This document shows, in pieces, positions 1-8,339 of a stretch of DNA of 64,000 nt. The notes beneath the pieces are model-generated. The model was not told the origin of the DNA. It did no database searches and saw only the letters and a list, made by a program, of their open reading frames with translations. Within the stretch, counting starts at the first letter, position 1, and the number at the start of each line of letters is the position of its first letter. Source of the DNA: Scybalocola_A sp900557175 (GTDB lineage: Bacteria; Bacillota; Clostridia; Lachnospirales; Lachnospiraceae); contig CALADH010000013.1 of the NCBI GenBank assembly GCA_937890745.1, forward strand, positions 1-64,000, read 5' to 3'. A program made the position numbers and the translations under genes.

Positions 1-29
1 AGATGAGGAAAACCTCATTTTAACTTGTA

Positions 30-317
30 CTAAATCTTGACATAGGACCAAATATTTTCTTTTTCGGCAAGTGATTTTACAAATTCTTCAAACATTTTCT
101 CAGCTTGTTCTTCGATGTTTGCAAGATATTCATATAGCTTTTCTGAAGTCAAAAGATTATAATATCGCACTCGATGATATTGTTTGAGGTACTTCCGATG
201 ACGATTAGCCCACACGCCGATATGTAAATCTCCTTGCTCTTTGGTTTCCACGCAAGGAATAAAATAATCGCCTTGATTGTAATATATACTACCTTGTTGT
301 TCAAATAATGTCATCAT
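30..317 (-). CDS. TnpV-like transposon-encoded protein, C-terminally short
   Basis: The 95-residue product starts with TLFEQQGSIY and has a GVWANRHRKYLKQYH block and a LLTSEKLYEYLANIEEQAEK block, the order seen in TnpV proteins carried by clostridial transposons. TnpV proteins are usually about 110-120 residues. This one lacks the usual C-terminal helix (normally ending near an Asn-Glu-Leu-Ile motif) and stops after a short unrelated tail, followed at 1-30 by a small hairpin. It is therefore probably a decayed remnant. The start is supported by AGGAGG 9 bases upstream. TnpV has no well-defined biochemical role; it marks mobile DNA. No transposase is visible, so the element must lie left of the window or be lost. 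Confidence 0.7.
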   Translation of the reverse strand: MMTLFEQQGSIYYNQGDYFIPCVETKEQGDLHIGVWANRHRKYLKQYHRVRYYNLLTSEKLYEYLANIEEQAEKMFEEFVKSLAEKENIWSYVKI

Positions 318-325
318 AAAAAATC

Positions 326-364
326 CTCCTGTAATTTGATTGTACTATCATTTTACAGAAGGAG
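326..364 (-). promoter_or_regulatory. Hairpin covering the tnpV ribosome site
   Basis: CTCCTGTAA at 326-334 pairs with TTACAG...GGAG at 353-364, leaving a GAA bulge. On the minus strand one arm contains the AGGAGG of the TnpV-like gene, so the fold could act as a weak terminator behind the RhuM gene or hide the downstream ribosome site. Function is inferred only. Confidence 0.35.
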
Positions 365-400
365 TTTTGATTTTACCAATGTGCCAATTTTAATTTTCGT

Positions 401-1396
401 TTATTTTTTCTTAACCTCATCGGACACTTTTTTAATACTTTCCAAATATGCTTTTTCTACCGGTGTCAATGTAACTTCCTGATATTTTCTATATTCCGCT
501 TTTGCTTTATCCATTGCTTGCTTACGACTTACCGAGCCTGCACCAACTAACAATTTTCTATTTCCGGAAGATAATATGGTATCAAGCTGCCCAACATAAT
601 CCTGCATATACATCGGCTTGTGTTCAAGCGCATTGATTTCTGCCAAATCAAAATAACCGGATACAAGGTTGTTCAAAACCTTCAATTCATTTTCCTGTAA
701 ATAATTTTTAGCAATGCCAATATCCTTTAATGCAGGTAACTCACCCGAAAAGGAAGTCAATCCCATAAACGGTTTATTTGCATCTGCTCGCTGATAAATA
801 ACCTCAGCTGCGGTATGCCCATGCGCTGCGTAGTGCAATTTATTCTGCACAATCTTAAAAAATCGAATGGATTCCTCACTATTCGGATTATAGTCCACGC
901 TTGTTGCATACAAATCGAGCACCTGACGATACAGAACTTTTTCTGAAGATCGAATATCTCTGATGCGGTCTAACAGTTCTTTCCAATAATTTCCGCCGCC
1001 ATATCCTTTTAATCGTTCATCGTCCATCGCAAAGCCTTTTTTCATATACTCTTTTAGTATACTTGTTGCCCAAATCCTAAATGCAACACCTCTTTGAGAT
1101 TTTACACGATAACCAACAGAAATAATAACATCAAGATTATAATAATCAATAATTCTTTCAACCTGACGATTTCCTTCACTTTGAACTGTTGCAAATTTTG
1201 CAACAGTTGACTCTCGCACAAGTTCTCCATCCTCGAAAACATTTTTTATATGTCTTGAAATTGTAGATTTATCTCGCTGAAATAGTTCAGCCATCTGTTC
1301 AAGTGACAGCCAAACAGTTTCATCTTTCATATTGACATTTATTTTGGTAAGTCCATCGTCTGTTTGGTATATAACAATTTCTCCATAATTATCCAT
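401..1396 (-). CDS. RhuM family protein
   Basis: 331 residues, close to full length for the RhuM family (Virulence_RhuM). The N-terminal part has the family block WLSLEQMAELFQRDKSTISR (about residues 29-48), which resembles a DNA-binding helix-turn-helix, followed by RHIKNVF and the conserved YYNLDVIISVGYRVKS segment. The C-terminal part carries the HGHTAAEVIYQRADA region. RhuM proteins occur on genomic islands and are often inserted within or beside type I restriction-modification loci; their biochemical role is not established. The gene is AT-richer than the chromosomal genes to its right and lies between a TnpV remnant and a GIY-YIG nuclease, which fits an accessory island continuing left of the window. 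Confidence 0.9.
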   Translation of the reverse strand: MDNYGEIVIYQTDDGLTKINVNMKDETVWLSLEQMAELFQRDKSTISRHIKNVFEDGELVRESTVAKFATVQSEGNRQVERIIDYYNLDVIISVGYRVKSQRGVAFRIWATSILKEYMKKGFAMDDERLKGYGGGNYWKELLDRIRDIRSSEKVLYRQVLDLYATSVDYNPNSEESIRFFKIVQNKLHYAAHGHTAAEVIYQRADANKPFMGLTSFSGELPALKDIGIAKNYLQENELKVLNNLVSGYFDLAEINALEHKPMYMQDYVGQLDTILSSGNRKLLVGAGSVSRKQAMDKAKAEYRKYQEVTLTPVEKAYLESIKKVSDEVKKK

Positions 1397-1465
1397 TTAC
1401 TCACTTCCATTCTATTAAGCGCTGTTATATTTTATTTTCAAATTTCGTCAATATACTGTTTCTAC

Positions 1466-2374
1466 TTATGTTGCATCCTGTGTTGCTTCCAGTGATTTTA
1501 AAGTCTTTCCGTCTTCTGTTTTCCAACTTGTCAAACCATTCGCGCTTTTACCTATCACAAACATGGCGGCATAGGAAGGGCTATTAAAAAGCATATCTTC
1601 CTGAAGGATATATTTTTCATCAACCTGCGCTTTCTTCCTGCGTTCTTTTATGGATACAGGAATGGTATCATCATCTACCGTCGAAATATGGCTGCCTTGT
1701 AACACGACAAACCCTTCCATCGTCTGTACACCATCGGCGACAATTTTTCCAACATTCTTAATCGTTCTTTCAAGATGGAGCGTTACTGCTTTCTGTTCTG
1801 TTTCGTCACCTGAAGTCTCCGGCATATTCATAACCGAATTATTTACCGGTTCAAACACCTTATGACCAAGAGTTCCCATAATAACTTTTGCGTAGTCTAT
1901 AAATTCCTCCATCTCACTTTCTTTTTCCTCGGTAATATTTCCAGAAGTAGGATCGTTTCCATTTTTTACATCATAGCGTTTTGCCTTCTGTGCCATATTA
2001 CAGAAACGATTTTCAAGATAGCTGATTTCGGTTGCGCCCAATGAGTTATTAGAAGTAGTAAAAGCAATCGCCTCTGTCCAATAGTCCTTTTCAGGATTTC
2101 GCTTATGTTCCTGAAGACGATTTAGAATGCCTTCTCCATTTTTTCTTGCCCCTGCCTGTCCTATGTAGACTACGCTTTTACCTGTTTCATCTGATGTACC
2201 AAATAAAAAATATACACCACTTTGTTTCAAATCTTCACGATTTTTGCATTTTTCAAGCTCTGTTCTTGGAATTCTAAATGCAACTCCTGTCCAATTTGCA
2301 AGTGTGCATTTAATCCTTCCGCCTGCGTCGCCATCCATTAAAAAAAGTTGGATATTCTTTCCTCTTGCCGCCAT
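1466..2374 (-). CDS. GIY-YIG nuclease family protein with DUF4357-like C-terminus
   Basis: 302 residues. The GIY-YIG hallmark is present as GVYFLF (residues 53-58) and VVYIGQ (68-73), followed by the expected Arg (LNRLQEH, Arg86) and a Glu in the ATEISYLENRF helix, so the catalytic set looks complete. The last ~70 residues (SHISTVDDDTIPVSIKERR ... LFNSPSYAAMFVIGKSANG) match the DUF4357 domain that often follows GIY-YIG domains in bacterial proteins. Members are presumed DNA endonucleases and are common near restriction-modification genes; the target here is unknown. It belongs to the same AT-rich block as the RhuM gene and reads in the same direction. Confidence 0.88.
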   Translation of the reverse strand: MAARGKNIQLFLMDGDAGGRIKCTLANWTGVAFRIPRTELEKCKNREDLKQSGVYFLFGTSDETGKSVVYIGQAGARKNGEGILNRLQEHKRNPEKDYWTEAIAFTTSNNSLGATEISYLENRFCNMAQKAKRYDVKNGNDPTSGNITEEKESEMEEFIDYAKVIMGTLGHKVFEPVNNSVMNMPETSGDETEQKAVTLHLERTIKNVGKIVADGVQTMEGFVVLQGSHISTVDDDTIPVSIKERRKKAQVDEKYILQEDMLFNSPSYAAMFVIGKSANGLTSWKTEDGKTLKSLEATQDAT

Positions 2375-2400
2375 CTAAAATTCCTCCATTTCTTACCCTA

Positions 2401-2601
2401 TCATAATATCATCTTAAAATGCCGCAATGCTTCCTCAATCAGATATTCCTTTTCCGGCGGACACTTCGGATGCCTTGCATCCTCTGTCTTTGCCTTATTG
2501 TAGTTTTCTCTTTCTATAATCCCGTATTTTTCTTTTACCTGTGCAATATACAACGAAGATACTTTCACATCATACTTTCCCTTAATGTAATCTTTAATTT
2601 C
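2401..2601 (-). pseudogene. Cut-off C-terminal extension of the RlmD gene (after in-frame TAA)
   Basis: Directly after the TAA of the methyltransferase the same frame runs 66 codons to a TGA at 2403-2401. It encodes EIKDYIKGKYDVKVSSLYIA, then QVKEKYGIIERENYNKAK and CPPEKEYLIEEALRHFK. This reads as the extension that clostridial RlmD proteins carry after the TASEAKATY motif, where a Glu codon (GAA) is expected at the position now holding TAA. The reading frame is otherwise undamaged, so the change is a single G-to-T substitution, a sequencing error, or a real read-through site. Confidence 0.8.
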
Positions 2602-4068
2602 TTAATAAGTTGCTTTCGCCTCCGAAGCAGTCAGATCCAGCTCGTCCATATCAACTGTAACGTCGATATATGCATCAGGTTTTTTTCTAACCAGCTTAAT
2701 AACCGTCTCCACATGCACTGTATTCGGGAACATATCGACGCAGCAGGCTTTTTCGACTTTGTAGCCGCACTTAAGCAGTTTTTCAAGATCTCTTGCAAGG
2801 CTTGTCGGTTTGCATGAGATGTAGACCATACGGTCAACGCCGTAGTCAATGATTTTGTCCAGCGCTTTCGGGTGGATACCGTCGCGCGGCGGATCGAGGA
2901 CGATGAAGTCCGGCCGCTCTTTAATTGTATCGAGCATTTTTAAAACATCGCCGGCAATAAACTCACAGTTGGAAAGGCCGTTTAAGCCGGCATTTTCTTT
3001 GGCGGCTGTGACGGCTTCGGCAATGATTTCGACGCCGATCACCTTTTTGGCTACCGGTGCAAGAATCTGTGCGATTGTTCCGGTGCCGCTGTATAAATCG
3101 AAAATAATCTGGTCTTTTGTATCGCCGACATAATCTCTTGTCTTACTGTAGAGCACTTCGGCGCCGAGAGAGTTTGTCTGGAAAAATGAAAACGGCGTGA
3201 TCTTAAATTTGAGGCCGAGGATTGTTTCGTAAAAATAATCTCTGCCCCAAAGAATTTTCGTTTCATCGCTCTGTACGACGTCTGCAAGGCTGTCGTTGAT
3301 AATGTGCAGAATGCCGGTGATTTTGCCGTCCAGAGGAAGGGCAAGAATACGGCTGACTAACGGTGCCAAATCGTGGCTTTCCTGACTTGTCGTCACAAGG
3401 TTGACTAAAATTTCGCCGGACGTCTGGGCGCGGCGGACAAGCAGATGACGGAGCCAGCCTGTATGCTGCATTTTTTTATAAAATGACGCCGGATTTTCCT
3501 TAAAATAGTTAAGGACGGTAATAAGAATTTTCGTAAAGTCGTCGTGGACGATTTTGCAGTCGTCGGTTGTGAGAATGTCATAAGTACTTCCTTTTTTATG
3601 TAAACCTAAAGAAAGCGGACCGTCCTTATATTCGTCGCCGAAAGAAAATTCCATTTTATTTCTGTAGCCAAATTGCAGCGGGCTTCCTAAGATGCCCTCA
3701 AATACGTAATCGGGCTGACCGCTGCCGTCAACCTGACCGCCGCCTGCGATTGCCGCATCTAACAGAGCCTTTACCTGAGTCTTTTTCATTTCAAGCTGGT
3801 CACTGTAATTCATTGTCTGGTACATACAGCCGCCGCAGGCCGGAAAATTTTTGCATACCGGCGCTTCTGTTTCTAAAGGAGATTTTTCGATAATCTCCAT
3901 AAGACGTGCTTCAAGACGGCTGCCTTTTTTCTTGTTGATAAGACCTTTGATTTTTTGTTTCGGAATGCCGTTTTTTACAGTAATCATCTGATTGTCGATG
4001 TAAACGCGGCCTTTGTTCGGAAAATCAACAGTTTCTATAATACCTTCAAAAAATTCACCTTTTTTCAT
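2602..4068 (-). CDS. rlmD: 23S rRNA (uracil-5-)-methyltransferase, RlmD/RumA type, shortened by an in-frame stop
   Basis: 488 residues before the stop. An N-terminal TRAM-like segment is followed by four Cys of a [4Fe-4S] site (CKNFPACGGC plus an upstream or downstream partner), the SAM-binding motif FDLYSGTGTIAQ, the DPPRDG motif and the catalytic-Cys block YISCKPTSLARDL. The enzyme methylates C5 of a uridine in 23S rRNA. The core is complete, so activity is likely retained. However, the frame meets TAA at 2604-2602 and then stays open for 66 codons that look like the conserved extension of clostridial RlmD proteins (see next entry). Start at 4068 has AGAGGA upstream. Confidence 0.9.
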   Translation of the reverse strand: MKKGEFFEGIIETVDFPNKGRVYIDNQMITVKNGIPKQKIKGLINKKKGSRLEARLMEIIEKSPLETEAPVCKNFPACGGCMYQTMNYSDQLEMKKTQVKALLDAAIAGGGQVDGSGQPDYVFEGILGSPLQFGYRNKMEFSFGDEYKDGPLSLGLHKKGSTYDILTTDDCKIVHDDFTKILITVLNYFKENPASFYKKMQHTGWLRHLLVRRAQTSGEILVNLVTTSQESHDLAPLVSRILALPLDGKITGILHIINDSLADVVQSDETKILWGRDYFYETILGLKFKITPFSFFQTNSLGAEVLYSKTRDYVGDTKDQIIFDLYSGTGTIAQILAPVAKKVIGVEIIAEAVTAAKENAGLNGLSNCEFIAGDVLKMLDTIKERPDFIVLDPPRDGIHPKALDKIIDYGVDRMVYISCKPTSLARDLEKLLKCGYKVEKACCVDMFPNTVHVETVIKLVRKKPDAYIDVTVDMDELDLTASEAKATY

Positions 4069-4200
4069 ATTTCAAAATCCTCTTTATTATACTTTTTATG
4101 TTGACGCTATTTTAACATAGAGGCGGCGGTTTTTCAATAAAAGGGGTGAAACCGTCATTATATACAAAAATAGAAAGGCAATTTTGGTAAATATACCGAC

Positions 4201-4228
4201 TTGTAAAATTAAAAAAGTGGCGTATAAT
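4201..4228 (+). promoter_or_regulatory. Promoter of the LacI-family gene
   Basis: TTGTAA at 4201-4206 and TATAAT at 4223-4228 with a 16-base spacer, about 40 bases before the LacI start codon. Confidence 0.7.
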
Positions 4229-4240
4229 GTGAAATATAAA

Positions 4241-4254
4241 TGAAAACGCTTTCA
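4241..4254. promoter_or_regulatory. LacI/cre-type operator before the LacI gene
   Basis: TGAAAACGCTTTCA, a palindrome with the central CG typical of LacI-family operators and of CcpA cre sites. It sits just downstream of the -10 box, where a bound repressor would block transcription, so autoregulation is likely. A near copy occurs at 5336-5349. Confidence 0.75.
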
Positions 4255-4268
4255 AAAAGGAGATAAGA

Positions 4269-5309
4269 ATGGCAGCATCAATATACGATGTGGCAAAAAG
4301 AGCAGGCGTTTCGATATCTACAGTATCAAGAATATTAAATAACAGTGCCGGTGTCAGCGACAAGAAGCGAAAAGCTGTGATGGAAGCAGTTGAGTATTAT
4401 CAGTACGAGCCGAACCAGTTTGCGAGAGGTCTTGTCACACAGACAACGAACATGATTGGTGTTTATATTCCGGTATATGGCCAGCGCATGTCAGTGTTTG
4501 ACGGTGATTATAATCTTGAACTGTTTAAGGGAATTGAGGAAACGCTGAATGAGAATGATTATTCCATGGTTTTAATATGCGAGAACCGGCAGCGTCCGGA
4601 GAGTGCGGTACCGAAGTATTTGGAATATATGAAGCAAAAACGTATAGACGGTCTGATTATGAGCAGTCTTGGCAATCTTAAAGGCCGCAGGGCAGATGAA
4701 GATGCTTTCAATGAAATTTTGGAGGAAGGCTATCCGATGGTTTACATCGGAAAGAAAGTGCACAAGAAGGGTGTCAATGTCTATGCCCAGTTTGAGCGCT
4801 ATACGATGCGGATGCTTGATATTTTAAGGGAAAACGGACATACCGGTATTCTTTTATATTATCAGGACGTACACCAGCAGTACATCGAAGGTATTTTGAA
4901 TAAATACCGTAAGTTGTATCCGCAGCTGAGCCTGTATCCGAGACTTCTTACTGCAAACAATATTTATGATGAGGCTTTTGCCGGCAGGGATATCAGAAAG
5001 TATTATATGGAAAAAGGGGTGACAGCGGTCTGTACGATCGGTATGGAGCACACACAGGTGTTTTTAAACTGCTGTGCCAAGATGGATATTAAAATTCCGG
5101 ATCAGCTTTCTATTATTTCTGTAGAGCATAAGGAGAATCAGGGAAGCCTTTTATACCCTAAAATTTCTGCGTTTCATGTGCCTGCAAGGCAGATGGGACG
5201 GGGAGCGGCAAAGCTTTTGCTGGAGAATATAAAAATGCCGACAATGGCTTCTGCTTCGATGGAATATGAGTCGGTTTTTTGCCGGAGAGATTCTATAAGA
5301 CATCTGTAA
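4269..5309 (+). CDS. LacI family transcriptional regulator
   Basis: 346 residues, usual length. The N-terminus is a textbook LacI headpiece (IYDVAKRAGVSISTVSRILN, residues 5-24) with hinge helix region YEPNQFARGL, followed by a periplasmic-binding-protein-like effector domain (TNMIGVYIPVYG onward; C-terminal FHVPARQMGRGAAKLLLENI). Start chosen at the ATG behind AAGGAGATAAGA. The gene stands alone before the sulfatase-symporter-glycosidase genes and is bracketed by two TGAAA-CG-TTTCA palindromes, so it probably represses itself and that operon. The inducer is not identifiable, but a sulfated or beta-linked sugar is suggested by the neighbours. Confidence 0.93.
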   Translation: MAASIYDVAKRAGVSISTVSRILNNSAGVSDKKRKAVMEAVEYYQYEPNQFARGLVTQTTNMIGVYIPVYGQRMSVFDGDYNLELFKGIEETLNENDYSMVLICENRQRPESAVPKYLEYMKQKRIDGLIMSSLGNLKGRRADEDAFNEILEEGYPMVYIGKKVHKKGVNVYAQFERYTMRMLDILRENGHTGILLYYQDVHQQYIEGILNKYRKLYPQLSLYPRLLTANNIYDEAFAGRDIRKYYMEKGVTAVCTIGMEHTQVFLNCCAKMDIKIPDQLSIISVEHKENQGSLLYPKISAFHVPARQMGRGAAKLLLENIKMPTMASASMEYESVFCRRDSIRHL

Positions 5310-5322
5310 GAGATGTCTTATA
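5294..5322 (+). terminator. Hairpin at the end of the LacI gene
   Basis: Perfect 12-bp stem TATAAGACATCT / AGATGTCTTATA with a 5-base loop overlapping the stop codon. There is no T tract, so it may be an attenuator or mRNA stabiliser rather than a strong terminator. Confidence 0.55.
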
Positions 5323-5335
5323 TGTTACGAAAATC

Positions 5336-5349
5336 TGAAAGCGCTTTCA
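5336..5349. promoter_or_regulatory. LacI/cre-type operator before the sulfatase operon
   Basis: TGAAAGCGCTTTCA, a perfect 14-bp palindrome about 75 bases upstream of the sulfatase start. It matches the site at 4241-4254 except one base. The adjacent LacI protein is the simplest ligand; CcpA is the alternative. Confidence 0.78.
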
Positions 5350-5423
5350 AGATGAAAATATAACATACCGAAGATGAGAGTCAAAAGTATGTATATATAA
5401 AAATAAAAGGGAGATGAAAAAGC

Positions 5424-6914
5424 ATGAAAGCTATTATGGTTATGTATGACTCGTTAAATCGTCATATGCTGGAAACATACGGCTGTGACTGGACGAAGAC
5501 GCCAAACTTTAAACGTCTGGCCGAGCGCAGTGTTCAGTTTGACAACTGTTTTGTCGGAAGTATGCCGTGTATGCCTGCAAGACGAGAACTGCACACGGGG
5601 CGGCCGAACTTTTTCCACAGAAGCTGGGGGCCGATGGAACCTTTCGATGATTCAATGCCGCAGCTTTTAAAAGAAGCGGGTATTTACACACATCTTGTCA
5701 GCGACCATCAGCATTATTGGGAGGACGGCGGCTGTACTTATCATAACCGGTATTCCTCATGGGAAATATCAAGAGGACAGGAGGGCGATTTGTGGAAAGC
5801 GGATTTGTCCTGTAAATATGATAAGAAAACGGTTTTCAAAAATAAAGAAATGATGCTTTCATATCCGCCGTATACGCGAATGATGGCGCATGATCTGATG
5901 AACAGAAATTATATGAATACGGAGGAGAAAACGTCACAGGCTGTTACATTCATGGAGGGACTTGAATTTATCGAGAAAAATCACGGTGAAGACAACTGGT
6001 TTTTGCAGATAGAGACGTTTGATCCCCATGAACCGTTTTATACGCTGAAAGATGACAAGGCGCTGTATCCGCATACGTTTGTTGGTGACAGTGAGGCGGA
6101 GGCAGACTGGCCGCCGTATGCGCCTGTTGCGGAAGATGAAAATACAGTAGAGCATGTCCGCTATGAATATGCCGCACTTTTAAGCAAGTGTGACCGCTAT
6201 CTCGGCAAGGTGCTCGACATGATGGATAAGTATAACTTATGGGAAGATACGATGCTTATTGTCAATACAGATCATGGCTTTTTACTCGGAGAGCATGGCT
6301 GGTGGGGAAAGACATCAATGCCGATCTACAATGAAATCGCACATATCCCGCTTTATATTTATGATCCGAGAAGGAAAGACTGCTGCGGTATACGCCGCCG
6401 CGCCCTTGTTCAGATGATGGATATCGCGCCGACACTTTTGGAGTATTTCGGTGTGGAAATTCCGAAAGATATGCTCGGAAAACCGCTCGGTCCGGTGATG
6501 GACGAGGATAAAAAAATCAGGGATTACGCAGTGTTTGGTTATCACGGAAGTCAGATTGATATTACGGACGGACGCTATGTTTATATGTATGCGGCACAAA
6601 ATCCGGATATGCCGGTTTATGAGTATACATTAATGCCGACACATATGCGCCAGATGTTTCAGCCGTCCGAGTTTGAAAATATGGAGCTGGCAGGGCCGTT
6701 TTCATTTACAAAAGGCTGTAAGGTCATGAAAATTAAAAAGGCAGACAAGATGGGCGATACGACATCTTTCGGAACAATGCTCTTTGATCTTGAAAATGGG
6801 CAGGACACACAGATTCATGATGAAGCGACAGAAGTGCGAATGAGAGCAGCGATCAGGCAGTGCATGGAAGAAAATGATGCGCCTGCAGAGCTCTTTGAGC
6901 GCATGGGATTATAG
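5424..6914 (+). CDS. Cytoplasmic type I sulfatase (formylglycine-dependent)
   Basis: 496 residues of the alkaline phosphatase/sulfatase fold. The activation motif C-x-P-x-R is present as CMPAR at residues 49-53 (followed by RELHTGR), so the enzyme needs conversion of Cys49 to formylglycine by an anaerobic sulfatase-maturating enzyme, which is not in this window. Metal-ligand regions are visible as YDSLN near the N-terminus and NTDHGFLLGEHGWWGK in the middle. There is no signal peptide, so it acts on substrates already inside the cell. It starts an apparent operon with the GPH symporter (23-base gap) and GH3 glycosidase, which implies removal of sulfate from an imported sulfated glycoside. RBS AGGGAGATG precedes the start. 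Confidence 0.9.
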   Translation: MKAIMVMYDSLNRHMLETYGCDWTKTPNFKRLAERSVQFDNCFVGSMPCMPARRELHTGRPNFFHRSWGPMEPFDDSMPQLLKEAGIYTHLVSDHQHYWEDGGCTYHNRYSSWEISRGQEGDLWKADLSCKYDKKTVFKNKEMMLSYPPYTRMMAHDLMNRNYMNTEEKTSQAVTFMEGLEFIEKNHGEDNWFLQIETFDPHEPFYTLKDDKALYPHTFVGDSEAEADWPPYAPVAEDENTVEHVRYEYAALLSKCDRYLGKVLDMMDKYNLWEDTMLIVNTDHGFLLGEHGWWGKTSMPIYNEIAHIPLYIYDPRRKDCCGIRRRALVQMMDIAPTLLEYFGVEIPKDMLGKPLGPVMDEDKKIRDYAVFGYHGSQIDITDGRYVYMYAAQNPDMPVYEYTLMPTHMRQMFQPSEFENMELAGPFSFTKGCKVMKIKKADKMGDTTSFGTMLFDLENGQDTQIHDEATEVRMRAAIRQCMEENDAPAELFERMGL

Positions 6915-6937
6915 TGTAAGTTGAGGAGGAAAACAAA

Positions 6938-8314
6938 ATGGAGAAGACAAAATATGCCAAAGCGTCGTTTGGAGATATTGTGAAATATTCTTTTGGAGGG
7001 GTTGGTTCAAACCTTGCATTTTTACTTGTAATGTCGTATCTGACATTCTTTTATACAGATATTTTCGGCATCAGTTCGATGGCAGTTGCAACATTAATGA
7101 TGGTTGCCCGTTTAATTGACGCATTTACAGATCCGCTGATGGGTATGATCGGTGACCACACAATTAGTAAATTCGGCAAGTACCGTCCGTGGATTATATT
7201 TGGGGCGCCGGTGCTCGGCCTGTTTATTTTCCTGTTATTTACAGCGCCGGATCTTTCACCGTCAATGAAAGTTGTCTATGCTTATGTTGTTTATATTTTA
7301 TATTCACTTGCATCAACGGTTGTTAATATCCCATATCATTCACTGACACCGGTCATGAGTGAGGATCCGCAGCAGAGAACAGTTATTGTCACATGGAAAC
7401 AGGGGATGAGTGTTGTTGCACAGTTTATTATTACAATATGGGCTCTGCCGCTCGTTGAAGTATTCGGCGGCGGTGCCAAGGGCTGGGCAATCTACGGCGC
7501 GCTTATTGGTATAGCAACAACAATTTCATTTTGGATCTGCGCATGGGGCGGCAAAAAATACGATGTGTGCAAGAATAATCCGGCAGTCGGGAAAAAAGAA
7601 AAAGTTAATTTCTTTAAAGATCTGAAGCTTTTAGTTAAAAACAAACCGATGATGATGCTGATGATTGCTTTTGGTACAGATGTGCTTGCAAATGCGACAT
7701 GCAGTGCCGTCAATGTTTACTATTTTAAATATGTGCTTCACCGTGAAGATCTTGTGGCAACAACAGCGTCAGTGATGCTTTGGACAGGTATTGTCGCTAT
7801 TCCGCTTCTGCCTGTTCTGACAAAACTTTTAGGAAAGAAGCTTTTATACTGGCTCGGCAGTGCGGCTTCAATAATCCCGCTTTTAGTTTTATGGATCAAT
7901 CCGACGGCAGAAATGACAATAATGATGGCGGCATTCGGCGTATTCGGCCTCGTATCAAAGTTCCCAAGCTTTTTAGGCTGGGCAATGCTGCCGGAATGTT
8001 CGGATTTTGCCGAATGGAAATTCGGACAGAGAGCCGACGGTCTGATGTCTTCATCACTGACATTTATTAATAAACTCGGTATGGCAGTCGGCGGTTTTAT
8101 CGCAAGCTTTTTCCTCGGAATGGTTAATTTTATTCCGAATCAGGAGCAGACGGGCACAGTCCTCGATATGATCGTATTTTTGCGTTTTGGAATCCCGATC
8201 TTAGGTTATGTGGCATCACTCATATCAATGATCTTTTACGAGATTAACGATAAAAAGTATGCACAGATCCGTGCGGATTTAGACGCGCGTGCGAAACAGG
8301 CGGAAAACAACTGA
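6938..8314 (+). CDS. GPH-family glycoside/hexuronide:cation symporter (MFS)
   Basis: 458 residues with about 12 hydrophobic segments. It carries the GPH hallmark region DAFTDPLMGMIGDHT followed by KFGKYRPWIIFGAP, as in MelB/XylP/UidB-type transporters. The family imports melibiose, xylosides, glucuronides and similar small glycosides with Na+ or H+. Its position between a cytoplasmic sulfatase and a cytoplasmic GH3 enzyme suggests that it brings in the (possibly sulfated) glycoside that both act on. RBS GAGGAGG lies 8 bases before the ATG. Confidence 0.92.
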   Translation: MEKTKYAKASFGDIVKYSFGGVGSNLAFLLVMSYLTFFYTDIFGISSMAVATLMMVARLIDAFTDPLMGMIGDHTISKFGKYRPWIIFGAPVLGLFIFLLFTAPDLSPSMKVVYAYVVYILYSLASTVVNIPYHSLTPVMSEDPQQRTVIVTWKQGMSVVAQFIITIWALPLVEVFGGGAKGWAIYGALIGIATTISFWICAWGGKKYDVCKNNPAVGKKEKVNFFKDLKLLVKNKPMMMLMIAFGTDVLANATCSAVNVYYFKYVLHREDLVATTASVMLWTGIVAIPLLPVLTKLLGKKLLYWLGSAASIIPLLVLWINPTAEMTIMMAAFGVFGLVSKFPSFLGWAMLPECSDFAEWKFGQRADGLMSSSLTFINKLGMAVGGFIASFFLGMVNFIPNQEQTGTVLDMIVFLRFGIPILGYVASLISMIFYEINDKKYAQIRADLDARAKQAENN

Positions 8315-8339
8315 TAAAATAGAGATGGAGGAATTGACA

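Noticed and set aside
2419..2817. 132-codon plus-strand open frame over the end of rlmD
   Set aside because: Shadow of the methyltransferase and its cut-off extension; no ribosome site.
8289..8339. Upstream extension of the first GH3 protein
   Set aside because: Would overlap the symporter; GGAGG sits correctly before the ATG at 8340.
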